Source of the DNA: Melanocharis versteri
Taxonomy: Eukaryota; Chordata; Aves; Passeriformes; Melanocharitidae
Length of the DNA: 64,000 bases
Direction of reading: 5' to 3'
Assembly (NCBI GenBank): GCA_013397845.1
Contig: VZTG01001572.1
Location: 445,855 to 509,854 of the forward strand
The notes beneath the pieces are model-generated. The model was not told the origin of the DNA. It saw only the letters and a program-made list of their open reading frames with translations, and did not search any database. A program made the translations under genes and the position numbers. Positions within the stretch are counted from its first letter, which is position 1. Each line of letters begins with the position of its first letter. This document shows, one piece after another, positions 25,703-36,907 of the stretch.

Positions 25703-27270
25703 CACTTCCTTCTTTATGTCCAACACTGGCCTGGAGTTTCTTTCCACAGAGTTTCTATACTAGAAGCACATGCAATTCTTTTGTCATATGCTACTTTTGT
25801 CGTGATAAATTCACTTGGGACCATAGCTTCAGAAGCAGTAAACTCTAAAATTACATTGGGAAGATCCCTGAAGTTTGCCAGTGAGATTTCAAAGGAAGAA
25901 CATATTTTCAAAATTAAGAGAGCAAATAATTTTTTTTTGTCTGTGAAATTTGCCTGATTCATTCAGAGTGACTGGTTTCAGTTAAAGAATAGGCTTCTCC
26001 TTTTTGTGATTTCTCACCAGCTTTACTTTTTATTGTGAGTTTCACTTCATGGATCTTATGTTACCCCATTTTCCAAATGAAGTTATAGTCTTTTAAATGG
26101 TAAAAAAAATACCCCAAATACAAAAATCTCTAAGCTGTCTAGCAAAATAATTGCTTCTGATAACACAGCAGCAAATGAAAACCAGATATTTGTATTTGCT
26201 TCCATAATATGGAAGAGAGGAAATATGTTTCATTAGCTAACACAGAAAGATTTTCAATAGATGTTATGGAATGATCCACTTTTCAGATTGCACTGATTGA
26301 GATATTACTTTTGAAAAGTTCAGCTGAAAACATCTATCTCTTTTGAAATTCATGGAGTCTCACAATGTATAACTTCTTATAATGCTATTAATATAATATT
26401 TTAAAAAGCAGTTTTTAGTTGAAAAGTCTGAAGCATATTACAAGCAAAATGAATTAGAAATGATGGGGTTTTTCATATAAGAAATGTTGATGAAAAAAAT
26501 ATTTTTCACTTTAAAAATATTTTATTAAAAAATAAAACTTCTTTTAAAGACAACATCTTTTTCCTTGAAGGCTATTTTATGGAAAAGGGTACTGTTTCCC
26601 ATGGAGGAAAAGAAAAAATATTTCTGCTTCAATAAATGCCTATAACACAGTAGTAAATTTCCAACAAAAATTCAGGATTATTTTAATTAGGGCCACAGTT
26701 TAAGCCTCATGTTCTCCCTATAATGTGTGAATAATATGTATTTTACAAAGGAGTGGATAGAGATATTACTAGTTCTTTAGGCTTATAAGGTGAATTGTGC
26801 AGTCAAAACAGAGCAACATGTTTTACATCCGTATCTCCTGTTCGCAGTACGAAAACAGCTGAAAATTGGAATTTTTCAATATGGGGAGAAACTGGAGCTT
26901 TTCCCAGCAAGATTTTCCTTTCTAATGAGAGCAGCAAGTAATAGTAAATAATAGTTTTGATGTCCCAGCCAATTTCTCTAGGATTGTTATTCCTATTACT
27001 AGTATTGGTGAAACTTCTCACCTGTGGACTCAAAAAGCTTTTTTTCTGAACATTTTACATGGAGTATAGCTCCAACTAATGCAGCTGTCTCTAATTTATA
27101 CCAATAAATGAGGTAGATAAGGATCAGGCTTTGTATTAAGAGAAGATATTTCTTAGGGCTGGATGAGTATCTCTGGTTCCTAATGTCTCTCATGGGTTGA
27201 ACTTGACTGCTTCAGATAACTGTACTTTCTCACTGCTACTTGTACATATCACTGCCCCTGTGATCCAGAA
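25703..27270. other. Very AT-rich unique sequence, no gene seen
   Basis: 26380-26560 is dominated by A and T runs (for example AAAAAAATATTTTTCAC and TTTAAAAATATTTTATT). Stops are frequent in all frames and nothing coding is visible. Confidence 0.6.
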
Positions 27271-27376
27271 TATATTTTGTAATGTATTTTGTAATATTTG
27301 AGTCTTTCTGGTTTTACTGAAACACATATATTTTGTAATGTATTTTGTAATATTTGAGTCTTTCTGGTTTTACTGA
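27271..27376. repeat. 56-bp tandem duplication, two copies, nearly perfect
   Basis: The 50-bp block starting TATATTTTGTAATGTATTTT and ending GGTTTTACTGA appears at 27271-27320 and again at 27327-27376, giving a 56-bp period with the six bases AACACA between. The two copies are identical by eye. Inside each copy TATTTTGTAAT is itself doubled with a 12-bp step, so the structure is nested. The high identity points to a recent event or to ongoing homogenisation. Confidence 0.9.
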
Positions 27377-27953
27377 GGAGGGCACTGATCCACGCTCTCT
27401 GTGTCTCTGCCAAAACCCATGTATGGCCAGGCCCAGTTTGGTGTCTTATGGTCAGAAGGCAAAGTTTCACAGTCAAATGTAACCATTTCTCATTCTGGTT
27501 ATTTCCCTTATAATTAATCAACCTGACCAGAAGGCTGATCTGGTCTCATCTGCTGCATAGCTGGGAAGCAGAGAGCAAAAACAGAGCCTTTTTGATATGG
27601 AGACTGCATTCCTTCAGCATGTCCCTCCTGAAGAGCGGTTTACCACAGGGTCTCTTGTTTGTACATACAGGGCTCACCTCCCCCTTTGAGTGACATAACA
27701 ACAGCATGATGTGAAAATAAAGTGAGAAACTCTCAGGAACATTCCTCTTCAAAGCACATGTGCTCATACAAATGCACACAAATGAGCTCGTTTGCACACT
27801 GAGGCAAATGCAGGCATCTGCACACGCACAGACTCACGCCCTGTCACATTTGGCTCAATAGCCAGCGTGGTTAAATAATGTCAATAGCAGAAAGTCTTAC
27901 AGTGCTGACACTTCCTCTGGCTGTAAAATATTTACTGTTCCTTTAAAACTGTG
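27377..27953. other. Unique sequence, no gene seen
   Basis: A mixed-composition stretch with short open frames on the minus strand and no recognised protein. The CACA-rich stretch around 27770-27830 (ACACAAATG, CACACGCACAGACTCACG) is not a true microsatellite. Confidence 0.55.
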
Positions 27954-28019
27954 AATAAAAAAAGGTCAGTCTGTATACTGAACAAGGAGTAAAAAAAAAA
28001 AAAAAAATCCTTTTTTTTT
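27954..28019 (+). other. Poly(A) signal followed by A17 run, then T9
   Basis: AATAAA at 27954-27959 is followed 31 bases later by 17 A (27991-28007), then TCC and 9 T (28011-28019). This is the spacing of a poly(A) signal and an inserted tail, so it could mark the 3' end of an old retroposed transcript read on the plus strand. No parent gene is recognisable upstream and no flanking target duplication is visible; an ordinary A run by chance is equally possible. Confidence 0.35.
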
Positions 28020-28479
28020 ATTAGAAAACACTTGAAACTTATCATGTGCAGCAGATGGGAGTAGAAAATGCAGCTTGAAGACAGTTATATAAATATATCC
28101 TTGATGTCTGTTTTGCTTTTCAATTTGCAGTGAAAAGTACAAAGGTAGAGTAGAGCGCCAGTCAGGGCTGCACTGTGTCTCTTGATATCCATTCCAGATG
28201 TTGGCTAGACTTTGTGGAGCCAGGCTTATGGCACTGAGGCTGGAGCTAGTTGTCTTTTCCTCCAGGTGTGATGCTTCATGCTGATCCCCCCACATGCTAG
28301 CCTGTCTTATCCAAACAGTCTAAGCTCTGTGACAGGCATCTACCACCTTTTTGACCAAAATTCCCCTCCCTTCCCCCCCCACCTCAATGCTTTCCACCCA
28401 CCCCAACTTCTTTCAGCTTGATGGGCTCTGCAGACAAGCCCACTTGCCCCTGCCTATCATTCTGTCACTTCAAAAGCAA
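28020..28479. other. Unique sequence, C-rich tract
   Basis: 28364-28405 is C/T-rich on the plus strand (CCCCTCCCTTCCCCCCCCAC). At 28265/28266 a pyrimidine tract CTTTTCCTCCAG runs directly into GTGTGA. Nothing coding was seen. Confidence 0.5.
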
Positions 28480-29196
28480 GCCCCCCTAAAAAAATGAGCT
28501 CTGACGTGGTTCTCAAATAATGCTAGTCAGTTAGTAGCTGCTTTGAATATTCCTCTTTGTGTTTTGAGAGTGTCTGGAGGTACTATTTGACACCGAGTAT
28601 GTCTGCCAAGCCTCTAATGGTAGTTCTCTGTTTGTGCATGCTTGTAAAGGATTTTACACTGTAATATTTTAACTCCCTGATTAAACATTGCTAAGCACAG
28701 AAGTATATCATAAATCTCGCAGGCGCCAACTCCATTTATCTGAATGTTAGTTACTGTCTAGGGTGGGTAAACAAATTACAGCACAGTTTATTACAATATA
28801 TGGGGCCACGATGTAGCTCTATTAATATCTTGTACCCCCTGGAAATATATCATTGGCTCACAGTCTGAATTTTTTCTCCCGAACAATTAAAAACAAATTC
28901 TGAATGGAGGGTGGGAGGGTGTGTGAGAGGGAGGGGGAAGCATCAGGCACTTCCAAGGGGAAACTTGCTGGGAGTAACAATAATGAGCTGCAATATCAAA
29001 TTACTACTATCCCGGGTTTGAGGTCAGTACATATTGAGTTAGTTGTAAGATATTGAAGTAGAAACTTTTCTAGTTTGGAATGCATTAATGCTGCTAAAGC
29101 TGCCAGAAAAACATCTAGAAATCGTTTGAGTTGGAGAGGGCAGAAACAAAGAAGAATGTTAACAAGCAAGAGCATTGGAGTCTTTTCCTTTCCCAG
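28480..29196. other. Possible conserved non-coding element (unproven)
   Basis: This stretch has no repeats, even composition and several homeodomain-like cores (TTAATATC, CAATTAAAAAC, AATTACAGC), with no long open frame. It looks like a conserved regulatory block, but that is only an impression, because conservation cannot be seen from one sequence. It contains the G-rich motif listed separately. Confidence 0.2.
28909..28937 (+). other. G-rich motif, potential G-quadruplex
   Basis: There are five G runs of at least three: GGG T GGG A GGG, a 9-base spacer, then GGG A GGGGG. The two outer groups are tightly spaced, and the long middle loop slightly exceeds the usual seven-base limit. It lies in otherwise AT-rich DNA. 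Confidence 0.6.
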
Positions 29197-29279
29197 CCAC
29201 ATGCAGCACATTTGCAGAGATCATTCTCATTAACGCTAGCATGTTTGAGGTGCATGGAACCTCCACTTGTAGACAGGAG
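29197..29279 (+). other. Candidate internal exon, 83 nt
   Basis: A strong acceptor (GAGTCTTTTCCTTTCCCAG, ending 29196) and a good donor (CAGGAG|GTGAGC at 29279/29280) bound 83 bases. These are open in one frame, encoding a peptide of 27 residues that includes FAEIILINASMFEVHG. No family is recognised. It follows the possibly conserved block at 28.5-29.2 kb. It could be an exon of an uncharacterised transcript, a pseudo-exon or chance. Confidence 0.2.
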
Positions 29280-29764
29280 GTGAGCACTGGAGGGGTTGGA
29301 ATATTTCCACATCCATTTACAAAAACAGTCATTTCTAATTTTTTATCAATTTTCTTACCCCACACAAATAACGCCAGTTATATGAATGTGTAGCAATCAA
29401 CGGAAGCTCTGTCTTCTCAAAGTGCAGAATAAATGACTGAATAAAGTAGGAATTCTATTGGGAGGCTTTTGGAGGGACAAGTTTAATGCCATTTAAAATG
29501 GTTTGTGATATGTTTCAGTATAGAAGTAGGAGCAAAGAAAGAAGTGCTATAACTTTTAAGAAAATTCATAGCAACTGCTAAAATAATTTCACTGCTAAAG
29601 AAACCAGAATCAAGATAAAAATAGTATGTGTAAATCCCTGTTTACTTTTGATATTATAAAACCATCACTGCTGCTTGTCCTGGAGCATGAAGTTGTGGCT
29701 AACAAGCTGACTACAAGTGGAGCTATCAAGTTGGAGATTACTTGCAGTGGTGTAGTGATGATGG
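29280..29764. other. Unique AT-rich sequence, no gene seen
   Basis: Nothing recognised. Minus-strand open frames are short and have no visible start or splice context. Confidence 0.55.
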
Positions 29765-29788
29765 TAAAATAAAATAAAATAAAATAAA
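29765..29788 (+). repeat. (AAAAT)n microsatellite, about 5 units
   Basis: A perfect run TAAAATAAAATAAAATAAAA with a little more on its right edge. It is short and of a common pentanucleotide type. Confidence 0.9.
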
Positions 29789-30369
29789 GGGATGCTCCTC
29801 CCCTAATTCTGCACTGATGCCTGCAGGGGGGCTGCAATCTCTGATACAAGCTGACAGCCCTGACGCCATGTTCAGTGGGAGCAGGAACAGCTAGCTGCTA
29901 TCTCCCTTTCAGGAAACCACAAAACACCAACATTTTACAGACTGGAAAAGAGTTCATTACTTGCAGGGGCAGGGCAGGATAATGTTCTGATGTTCTTAGC
30001 TGGGCTCCGGTGGCCGATAACACAAACACCATCCTTCATAAAAGCAACTGAATCTTGGTAAAAATAGAAATCCAAATATTTTTAAAGCTTTTGCATATTG
30101 TCAATGCTGTAAATCATCATATGACATTTTATAGTAACTTATGAAAATATATCTGTAACTAATAAAATTAACGCCACAGACTTTCACTTAAGGAGTTTGT
30201 TTTCACATTAAAAAAGAAGTAAGGCTAAATTAATTTCTAGCCTTTTCCTACTAAAACCAGTGCATTTAGGCCAGGGCTGAACTCAATTACGAGATTCTTA
30301 AAGAAATGCAAGTGCTACATTTGTGTCAATTTGTAAAGATCTTGTTTATATACATACTCATTGCTTGAT
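29789..30369. other. Unique sequence, no gene seen
   Basis: AT-rich except for 29790-30010. Nothing coding or repetitive was recognised. Confidence 0.55.
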
Positions 30370-30530
30370 CCAACAATGTGTTCGGCATTCTGGCCTGACC
30401 CACCAAAGCATTTAATCACATGTGCAGGCATGTAGGCAATTTCTTTCACATCAGTTAAAATATTTACATGCTTAACCTTAAGCACATTGAAGGGCCAAGC
30501 CTGCAATGGAATGATTTTCTTTAAAAGAAA
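30370..30530 (-). repeat. Degraded ancient reptile-type element (CTTAA-palindrome type)
   Basis: The phrases GGCCTGACCCACCAAAGCA, then TTTAATCACATGTGC, and later TTTACATGCTTAACCTTAAG followed by CACATTGAAGGG match the familiar reptilian repeat with 'gcacatgcttaactttaagcatgtg...aagtgctttgctg'. The element is imperfectly palindromic, so orientation is arbitrary. It is clearly older than the CR1 copies. The family name is uncertain. Confidence 0.5.
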
Positions 30531-33083
30531 GCCATGTAACGAAAGCAATGCAGTTTGCAAAGGTACTGTCAGGGCATGTACCACCTCACCACAGCAAAAG
30601 GAGCCTGACGGTGCTGAGCCCCACTTGCCCGTGCTCTAAATGACTCCATGCAAGTAAGAAGCTCCAAGGATCTCTCACAACATGTGTAGGACACAACACT
30701 TGATCACTGAGATGGAAGGTTCAAATAAAGTATGTCCTGACTTTTAAAAGATTAGGAACATTTTAAGAATAAAATTTTATTCTGCACCCTGAAATATTTT
30801 GGGTAATCAAACCAAGACTTTGGAAAGTGTTCTGGTCCTGGAAGGACTCACCCTGCACAATCCTGTGAAGTAGAGGAGTGTTTGTCAGAGGGATGCCAAA
30901 TAAACCAAAGTGTAATTTCCTGTGGTTGAACATTTGCACCTCAACTGGAACTGATTAAGAAAGTTGAATCTAATAACTAGAAAAAGAAGGGTAGGATGGG
31001 TCACAGGCTTGCAGAAGTTTTTTGGAAAAGTCACTTGCTGGTGGGGGGACCCTGTGGGGACATCAGAAGATATTTTGGCAAAAATCTGAAAGGTGGGAGA
31101 ATAGGAGAGGAAAGATAGGAGGAGGAATGAATCTTTTAAAGCTGACAAGGGAGAGCAACAGAACAGGACAGTTAAGTGCAGGAAAAGGCTTGAAGCAGGA
31201 GAGTAAGAGGACGGTGTGTATACAGGCTTCTCCCTGGAAGAATGAATGGATAAACCAGAAGGCAGGCTATCTGGTGTGTTGGCCTCAAGAAGCTTCCCAT
31301 TGCAGGCTGTGAAGAGTCACTGAAGGGCTTACATCTTATGCGTCCTGGAGAGAGGAAGGAAAATGTCATGGTGAATACTGAGGTGAGCAAGGAAAGATAA
31401 TCAAGGTCTTCAGACTGTCTTAAAATAAGAGCTTAAAAGGACCTACAGCAACCAAGCAGAAAGAGCTGGTACTTGGGATACTATGTTGATGTACATGCTG
31501 GGGCATATAAGGATGCAGAGCGAGAAAATGGCTTTGTGCTGAAACTGCGACAGCTGTCAGGTAGAGGAAATGAAAAGCTCCAGTAAGGATGGCTTCATCC
31601 TATGCTGTCTGATCAAGAAATTTTGGAGGAAATAAAGAAAGGGAATGACAAATGGCAGTCCTGCTGGACTGATCAGTTGTGACATAGATAATTTTGACCC
31701 CATTTTCAAAGAAGTGAAAGAGTCTTTTAAGACTCTGATTCATCTGATGAACTTAAAATTTGGGTGTCGTTTATGGTATAGAAATCTGATCTCTTGATTT
31801 CATATTTACAGACTCGATGGCAAGAGACAAATCTGTTAAACACCCAAAGATGTTTGAATGACTTTGTGAACAATCAATGATTCTGCTATTCTTTTCACAG
31901 TATTGAATGGCATAATCATGAACTGGTGAGATTGATGAAGGTTATCAAAAGGGACTGTAATGTTTATTGGTACTATAATATTAAACTATGTTCTGGCTAT
32001 ATACTGGATTTTTGTGAATATTCACCAAATATGTTAACTGGCAAAAATATTTGGATGCACATTGTGTAAATATAATTTCAAATGTCATTGTCAAATTAAC
32101 AACTGTTTGTATTTGCAATGAAAACAGTATTGCTTTAATTAAATCAGGGAACAAACCCCGGTAATATAGGATCTCAAGTTCAAACCTAATTTATATCACT
32201 TTTGAGTTTTCAAGTGCCATGAGATTTTCTGGCATCTCTCACAACAAAATCACATTGGAGGTAGTGTATATCTGACTCAAATCTATGTTGGTTTTTGCTT
32301 AGTCAGCAAAGGGATTTTGGATCAAGCTTTTGAGCACATGCACAATTTGAAAGTTACATTCATTAATCTTTTCATTGCTACTTTCCCTGAGGTTTGCTGG
32401 AGCAAAGCTGAGCTTTAAGATAGGAAGAATCAAATGAAGTAATAGGTAAAAGTTGCTTCAAGTGTAGTGGCCTGCATGGTAGAAAGCATGGAAACGCTCA
32501 TGAGAGAAGGAAATGAAATGGTCTGAACCACAGATGTAGTGACCAGTTAAAATCCTGAGCAGAAAATTATTCAAGCAGTGTTGACCACAAAGCTAAAACA
32601 TCTGGCTTATGAAGTCACTTATCTACATGGCACTAGAAGCTGGAGTGATGTAATAGACAAAATATCATATTGTTTTCCTAGCACTTATACTTTCTTTAAC
32701 CATCTACTTTTCACTGCTCTTTAAAGAAACTCCTAGATGGACCTTGGGTTTGATTTCTGTGCTGTTCTCAAGGTCTGTCCTGGGGACACCCTCCCACACA
32801 GATCTCTTCACAGCATTTGGTGACAAACATATTTGTGGGCAATTGCCCACAGCTCATGGAACTCAGCACCATCTTAAAAAAAAGTTAAAGATTAATTTAC
32901 ATAGATTAATTAATGGCTGGGAATGCTTCCTTTATTTGAGAATTCATTCAGTGTCTTTGTGATGAATTTTCTACAGATGAATTTCTTTCATGACTTTTGT
33001 TGTTAAAGCTCCACCTGTATTTTCCAGGAGCTGTGTTTATATGTTTGTAGTCTTAAATCAACATCCTTTTATTTATTTTTTTT
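30531..33083. other. Unique sequence, no gene seen
   Basis: 31020-31720 is G/A-richer on the plus strand and could be a decayed repeat or transcript relic, but I cannot match it. The rest is AT-rich with stops in every frame. T10 at 33076-33085 abuts the next feature. Confidence 0.5.
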
Positions 33084-33331
33084 TTACTTCAGGGTTTTAA
33101 ATTCTATGTCACCTAAGTTCTGCTCATGCTGAATGTTGAAAGATGACATGCTGACTCCATGATACAGATCTTCCATAGTTTCATTAAATTTCCGGAGGAG
33201 AACCATGTCTTTCTCCATGAAGATACAGGGCACTCCAGGCACATTGAGAAAAGCATACCTCAGCCAGCACTGGTGGAAAAAGGCATAAAATGCTGTTCCA
33301 CTGGTGCTGTAGTGAGAGGTGTCTCCAGTGC
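33084..33331 (-). other. Candidate terminal exon or retrocopy fragment, unrecognised protein
   Basis: On the minus strand an acceptor-like site (CCCTTGGTCTGGCTGCAG) is followed by about 82 open codons ending in TAA, then immediately by an A run containing AATAAA (within 33070-33083). The peptide includes FYAFFHQCWLRYAFLNVPGV and ends NLGDIEFKTLK. Its composition looks like a globular protein, but I recognise no family. The frame stays open to an ATG at 33377, and a second frame is open to 33442, as if one frameshift separated two parts of an older reading frame. The very short tail suggests chance or a truncated retrocopy. On the plus strand the same T10-ACTTCAG looks like an acceptor, so orientation is ambiguous. 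Confidence 0.2.
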
Positions 33332-34770
33332 CTGCAGCCAGACCAAGGGAGGGAAGCTGCCTGCACCTGTGATCCACCTGGTCATGTTTTCAACATGGCC
33401 ATGAAATGCAAAAAGTTGCACTAGGTGGTTTTCCTGCTGCACTCAGGAAGGCCACAGACTGCTTGGGTCTCTGATGGATGCTTTAGAGAAGGTCAAAAAG
33501 GCCCCTCTCTCCATGTATTGCACCTTGTCATGATTAATAAGAGCAGTCAATATTCAGGCCTGTGTGAAGACTGGCTGTTGTGAAAGGGAGAGCCTGTGAC
33601 AGAAATACTCTTGTGACTTATAACAAGGGGAGCCAGTGTGCTAAGAAAGGAACACATAGCTGCAGGCTAGATGAATTAATTTTACTAGGACTGTGTGTGT
33701 CATAGCCTTGATAAAGCTCAGTTCTCTTTGTACATTCCAAGCTGCTGTGTTTGGGTAATATTACAAGATATCTAAATGTTTTAAGCTTTCTTATGATTTA
33801 GCCTCAGTAGGATTTAGCCTCTCTTTTGGCAGACTTCTTTGATATGTTCTTTATCTACTATTGTTTCAGAAATGGAAGACTCCTAGAGCCCATTGCCTCC
33901 TCCCCTACTTTTCCACGCATATCTTTTCCCAGAACTCCACATTATGGTCAAAACAAACCCACAGTTACTTTTCGTAAAGATATGAAATAGCTGATGTGAA
34001 CAAATGTGTGATAAAGATGATGCCATTTTCCTTCAGCTAGCATTAGAAACACACATCTGTGGACAAAACATTTCCACATTCAACTTTCTGCTTCAGTTTC
34101 CTTTTTACCTGGGATGATTCTGTCCTTTGGTCAGAATTTTTTGGCTTGTCTGTGACATTTCTCCAGTTTCAGGTCTGAACCACTGTGTTTTTCTCTGTCC
34201 TGTCTGCTCCCTCTTTCTTTCTTCTGAAGTAGTCTCAGAGGAAACAACTTCTTTAAGTCCCTTGCTATACCTCAGGTATCTTTAGATAAGGTATATCAGA
34301 TGATCTGTTTCTTGGTAACTAATCTGTAGTTAAATTACTATCTTTCCTGGGACTCAGACTTGAAATAACCATTTGCTCTGGATAGCTGCCATCTTTTATC
34401 CGTGTGCTCCATTTAAATGGAGAATCATCAAAGTTTAATGGCTCAGTATTTTTAGCCATGAACCAGGTGCAAGCAACTTTTCTGTCACCTACTGTGGGTT
34501 TTATGTCAATATGGAAGAAAAGGATCAGAAGGAGCGGAGTGTGCCACATTCCTGCTGGAACTTACATCCTGACAGATGTCCATAAGATTCCAGTGTCAAG
34601 AAGAAATCATAGTAGAGAAATTCCCCAAACTGTCTCAATCTAAAATGCTGTTTCACCATATGTCTTGTTATAATTAGCGCTAGTAGGATGCATGTATTCC
34701 AGATCTGAGTTGATAAAATATATTCATTTTGATGGGATGATTTTATAGAAATCTAAAATATTTTCTGCCT
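33332..34770. other. Unique sequence, no gene seen
   Basis: 33332-33560 is less AT-rich and may belong with the frame to its left. A small direct repeat GATTTAGCCTC occurs twice at about 33797 and 33812. Nothing else was recognised. Confidence 0.5.
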
Positions 34771-34802
34771 GAGTGTGGAGTGCAATGAGTGTGGAATGCA
34801 AC
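34771..34802. repeat. 16-bp tandem duplication, two copies
   Basis: GAGTGTGGAGTGCAAT is followed directly by GAGTGTGGAATGCAAC, so 14 of 16 bases are the same. Confidence 0.8.
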
Positions 34803-36878
34803 TGTCCTTGCCAGCGATCTGCAGTCAGTCTCTTTGAGATGCAAGCATAGCCACAGGAAATGGTGCCTAACTTCACGAAACACAATGATCTCCTGTGGCT
34901 CCATTGTGTTCCCATCCCTGCCAGCGGTCTACAGGTCTCTGTCTAGGTCCATGAGCCAGGAGCTGCTCTGGGTCCCTTCTACTGTCAGAATGAGAGATCC
35001 TGTCTGTTGCAGAACTGATTATTTCTTGCTTCACAGGAACATGCCTGTTCTTTATTTATCAGTGATATGAACCCTACATACCAAACTATAATTATTTTTG
35101 GGTGAGATAGGAACAGTTTCCAAATTAAATTATGAATTACCTAATCATATATATGCCTTGCACTTGAATGTGTGCAAAGCATAGATGCAAGCTGGACAGG
35201 CAGTCTGTGGACTCTGAAGGATTGGAATTCACATATTTTTCACAAACAAGGTTTGAAAGAAATGAACTTCAGAAATTCTAGTTCAGCAGGTCCAAATTCT
35301 GAAAAATATTTAATCTAGGATTGTAGTGGAAACACATTGACTGAAGAGACCAGCTAATTGTTATCACTGTCATTCTTATGTAAGAAGCGCCTTCGGCTGC
35401 TATGTGAAAGAAATTAGAACATAAATTCTTGACAACTTTAACACATGCTACCTGAATACCCATCTGCTTAGCTTAAGAACTAAAAAGGGGTTCATTAATG
35501 TAGTATTGAATAAATTAAACGTGCTGCTATATGTGTTGAAATGAGTTACAATATTTAGCACTGGTTCCTTTTTTTCCCTCTTTTAAAACTGTATCTTAAA
35601 AAGCCGGCTGTATTTTTCATATGAAAACCAAACAGCAAATTGGATCTGCATCTAACAAAAGAAATTCATGTTTTGAAGTTTCCAAGTGGTGGCTGACCAC
35701 TCATACATACGGACTGACTAGAAATGTTGCTTAGAAACACCACATTATCAAAGAGAACCCAACATCAGGTTGGAGTGCTTCCCAGACAGCCGGTTCGTGG
35801 CGATAATTTGCAATGGAAAATTCTAATATCTGTTCCAACAATTCTTTATTTTCTAGATCTTCTTACTTTTCCCCCTTGAGATTATTTGTCATTAGACTTT
35901 ACAATTTTCTTCCAAATTCTGATTTGGAAGATAGTATAGAGGCATGTGAGCTATGTTTATGGATTAGTAAGTCCTTCAGCAAGTATTAAGAAAATGTTGT
36001 TCAGCTGACTAAAATACATGGAAAATCTATACTGAAGGAACTGCAGTGTAAATGAATATTTCTGACATGAGGACTGACTTAGCTAGATTTAAATATATTA
36101 TTTCCCCTGTATACATTAATAGTAACTGCTTATTGTGGACTTTTGGATCTAAACATAATAAAAGAATTTAAAAATTCTGTACAACTACAAAAATTATCTA
36201 TCTAAATCTTGTAGTCATCTCCTGGGTAGAATAAGAGGGTGATTTTATATTTTCAAACAGAAGTTATCCAAGTAGAGCAACTAAAGAACTGCATTTGTCA
36301 TGTCCTCTGCAAACAGGAAGATTTAACAGATTCCCCTCATATTCAAAAGCAATTTCATATTGCAATAGCCTGTTGTCTGCTCCTCTGGTCCATTTCAGGC
36401 CCCACAGCATCTGTTACTCCAACCACCACAGCTGGAGTTAGAAGGAAATGGGTCTCACACTGAGACATACAGAGAAAGGTATCTCCAGGCAAGTTGGGTC
36501 CTAGACTGTTCAAGTTTTATACATATTTACAGCTTGAATATAAATGTTTTTGTGTATATGTGTATATTAAATCCCAAATATTATAGAAGACAATTTGACC
36601 CCTTCCCCTTAGAAGAACAGCTTCTAATCCATATCTGGGCCCCTGCGTTGACTCAGGGGGAGGAGTGCCATCTACTGAGGCTCCCTTGTGAGTTCGCACT
36701 TCATCTGCCAGGGTTTCTTTCAAGATCCTCAGGGGAAGTGCCCAACCAGAGTACAGCAACTCCTCTTTTTCTTAAGAAGAAACATTTTTGTTAAGCATAC
36801 ACTGTAAATTTTTGGATTTCTCCAGAAGCCTTTCTTTCTGCCAAACCGAAGTCTCTTTCCTGTGTTTATCTAGTTGCA
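34803..36878. other. Unique sequence, no gene seen
   Basis: 35560-35830 has even composition, contains rare CpGs (AGCCGGTTCGTGGCGATAA) and lacks repeats. It may be a conserved non-coding segment, but nothing direct shows that. No coding signal was found. Confidence 0.45.
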
Positions 36879-36907
36879 CTTTTTTTTTAAATTTTTTTTT
36901 TATTTAA
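36879..36907. repeat. T-rich low-complexity run
   Basis: Two T runs of about ten are separated by AAA. Read on the minus strand this is an A-rich run that could be a tail relic, with no supporting body. Confidence 0.7.

Noticed and set aside
27249..27521. 90-codon minus-strand frame with an internal peptide repeat
   Set aside because: The repeat is the 56-bp DNA duplication; 56 is not a multiple of three, so the two copies are read in different frames.
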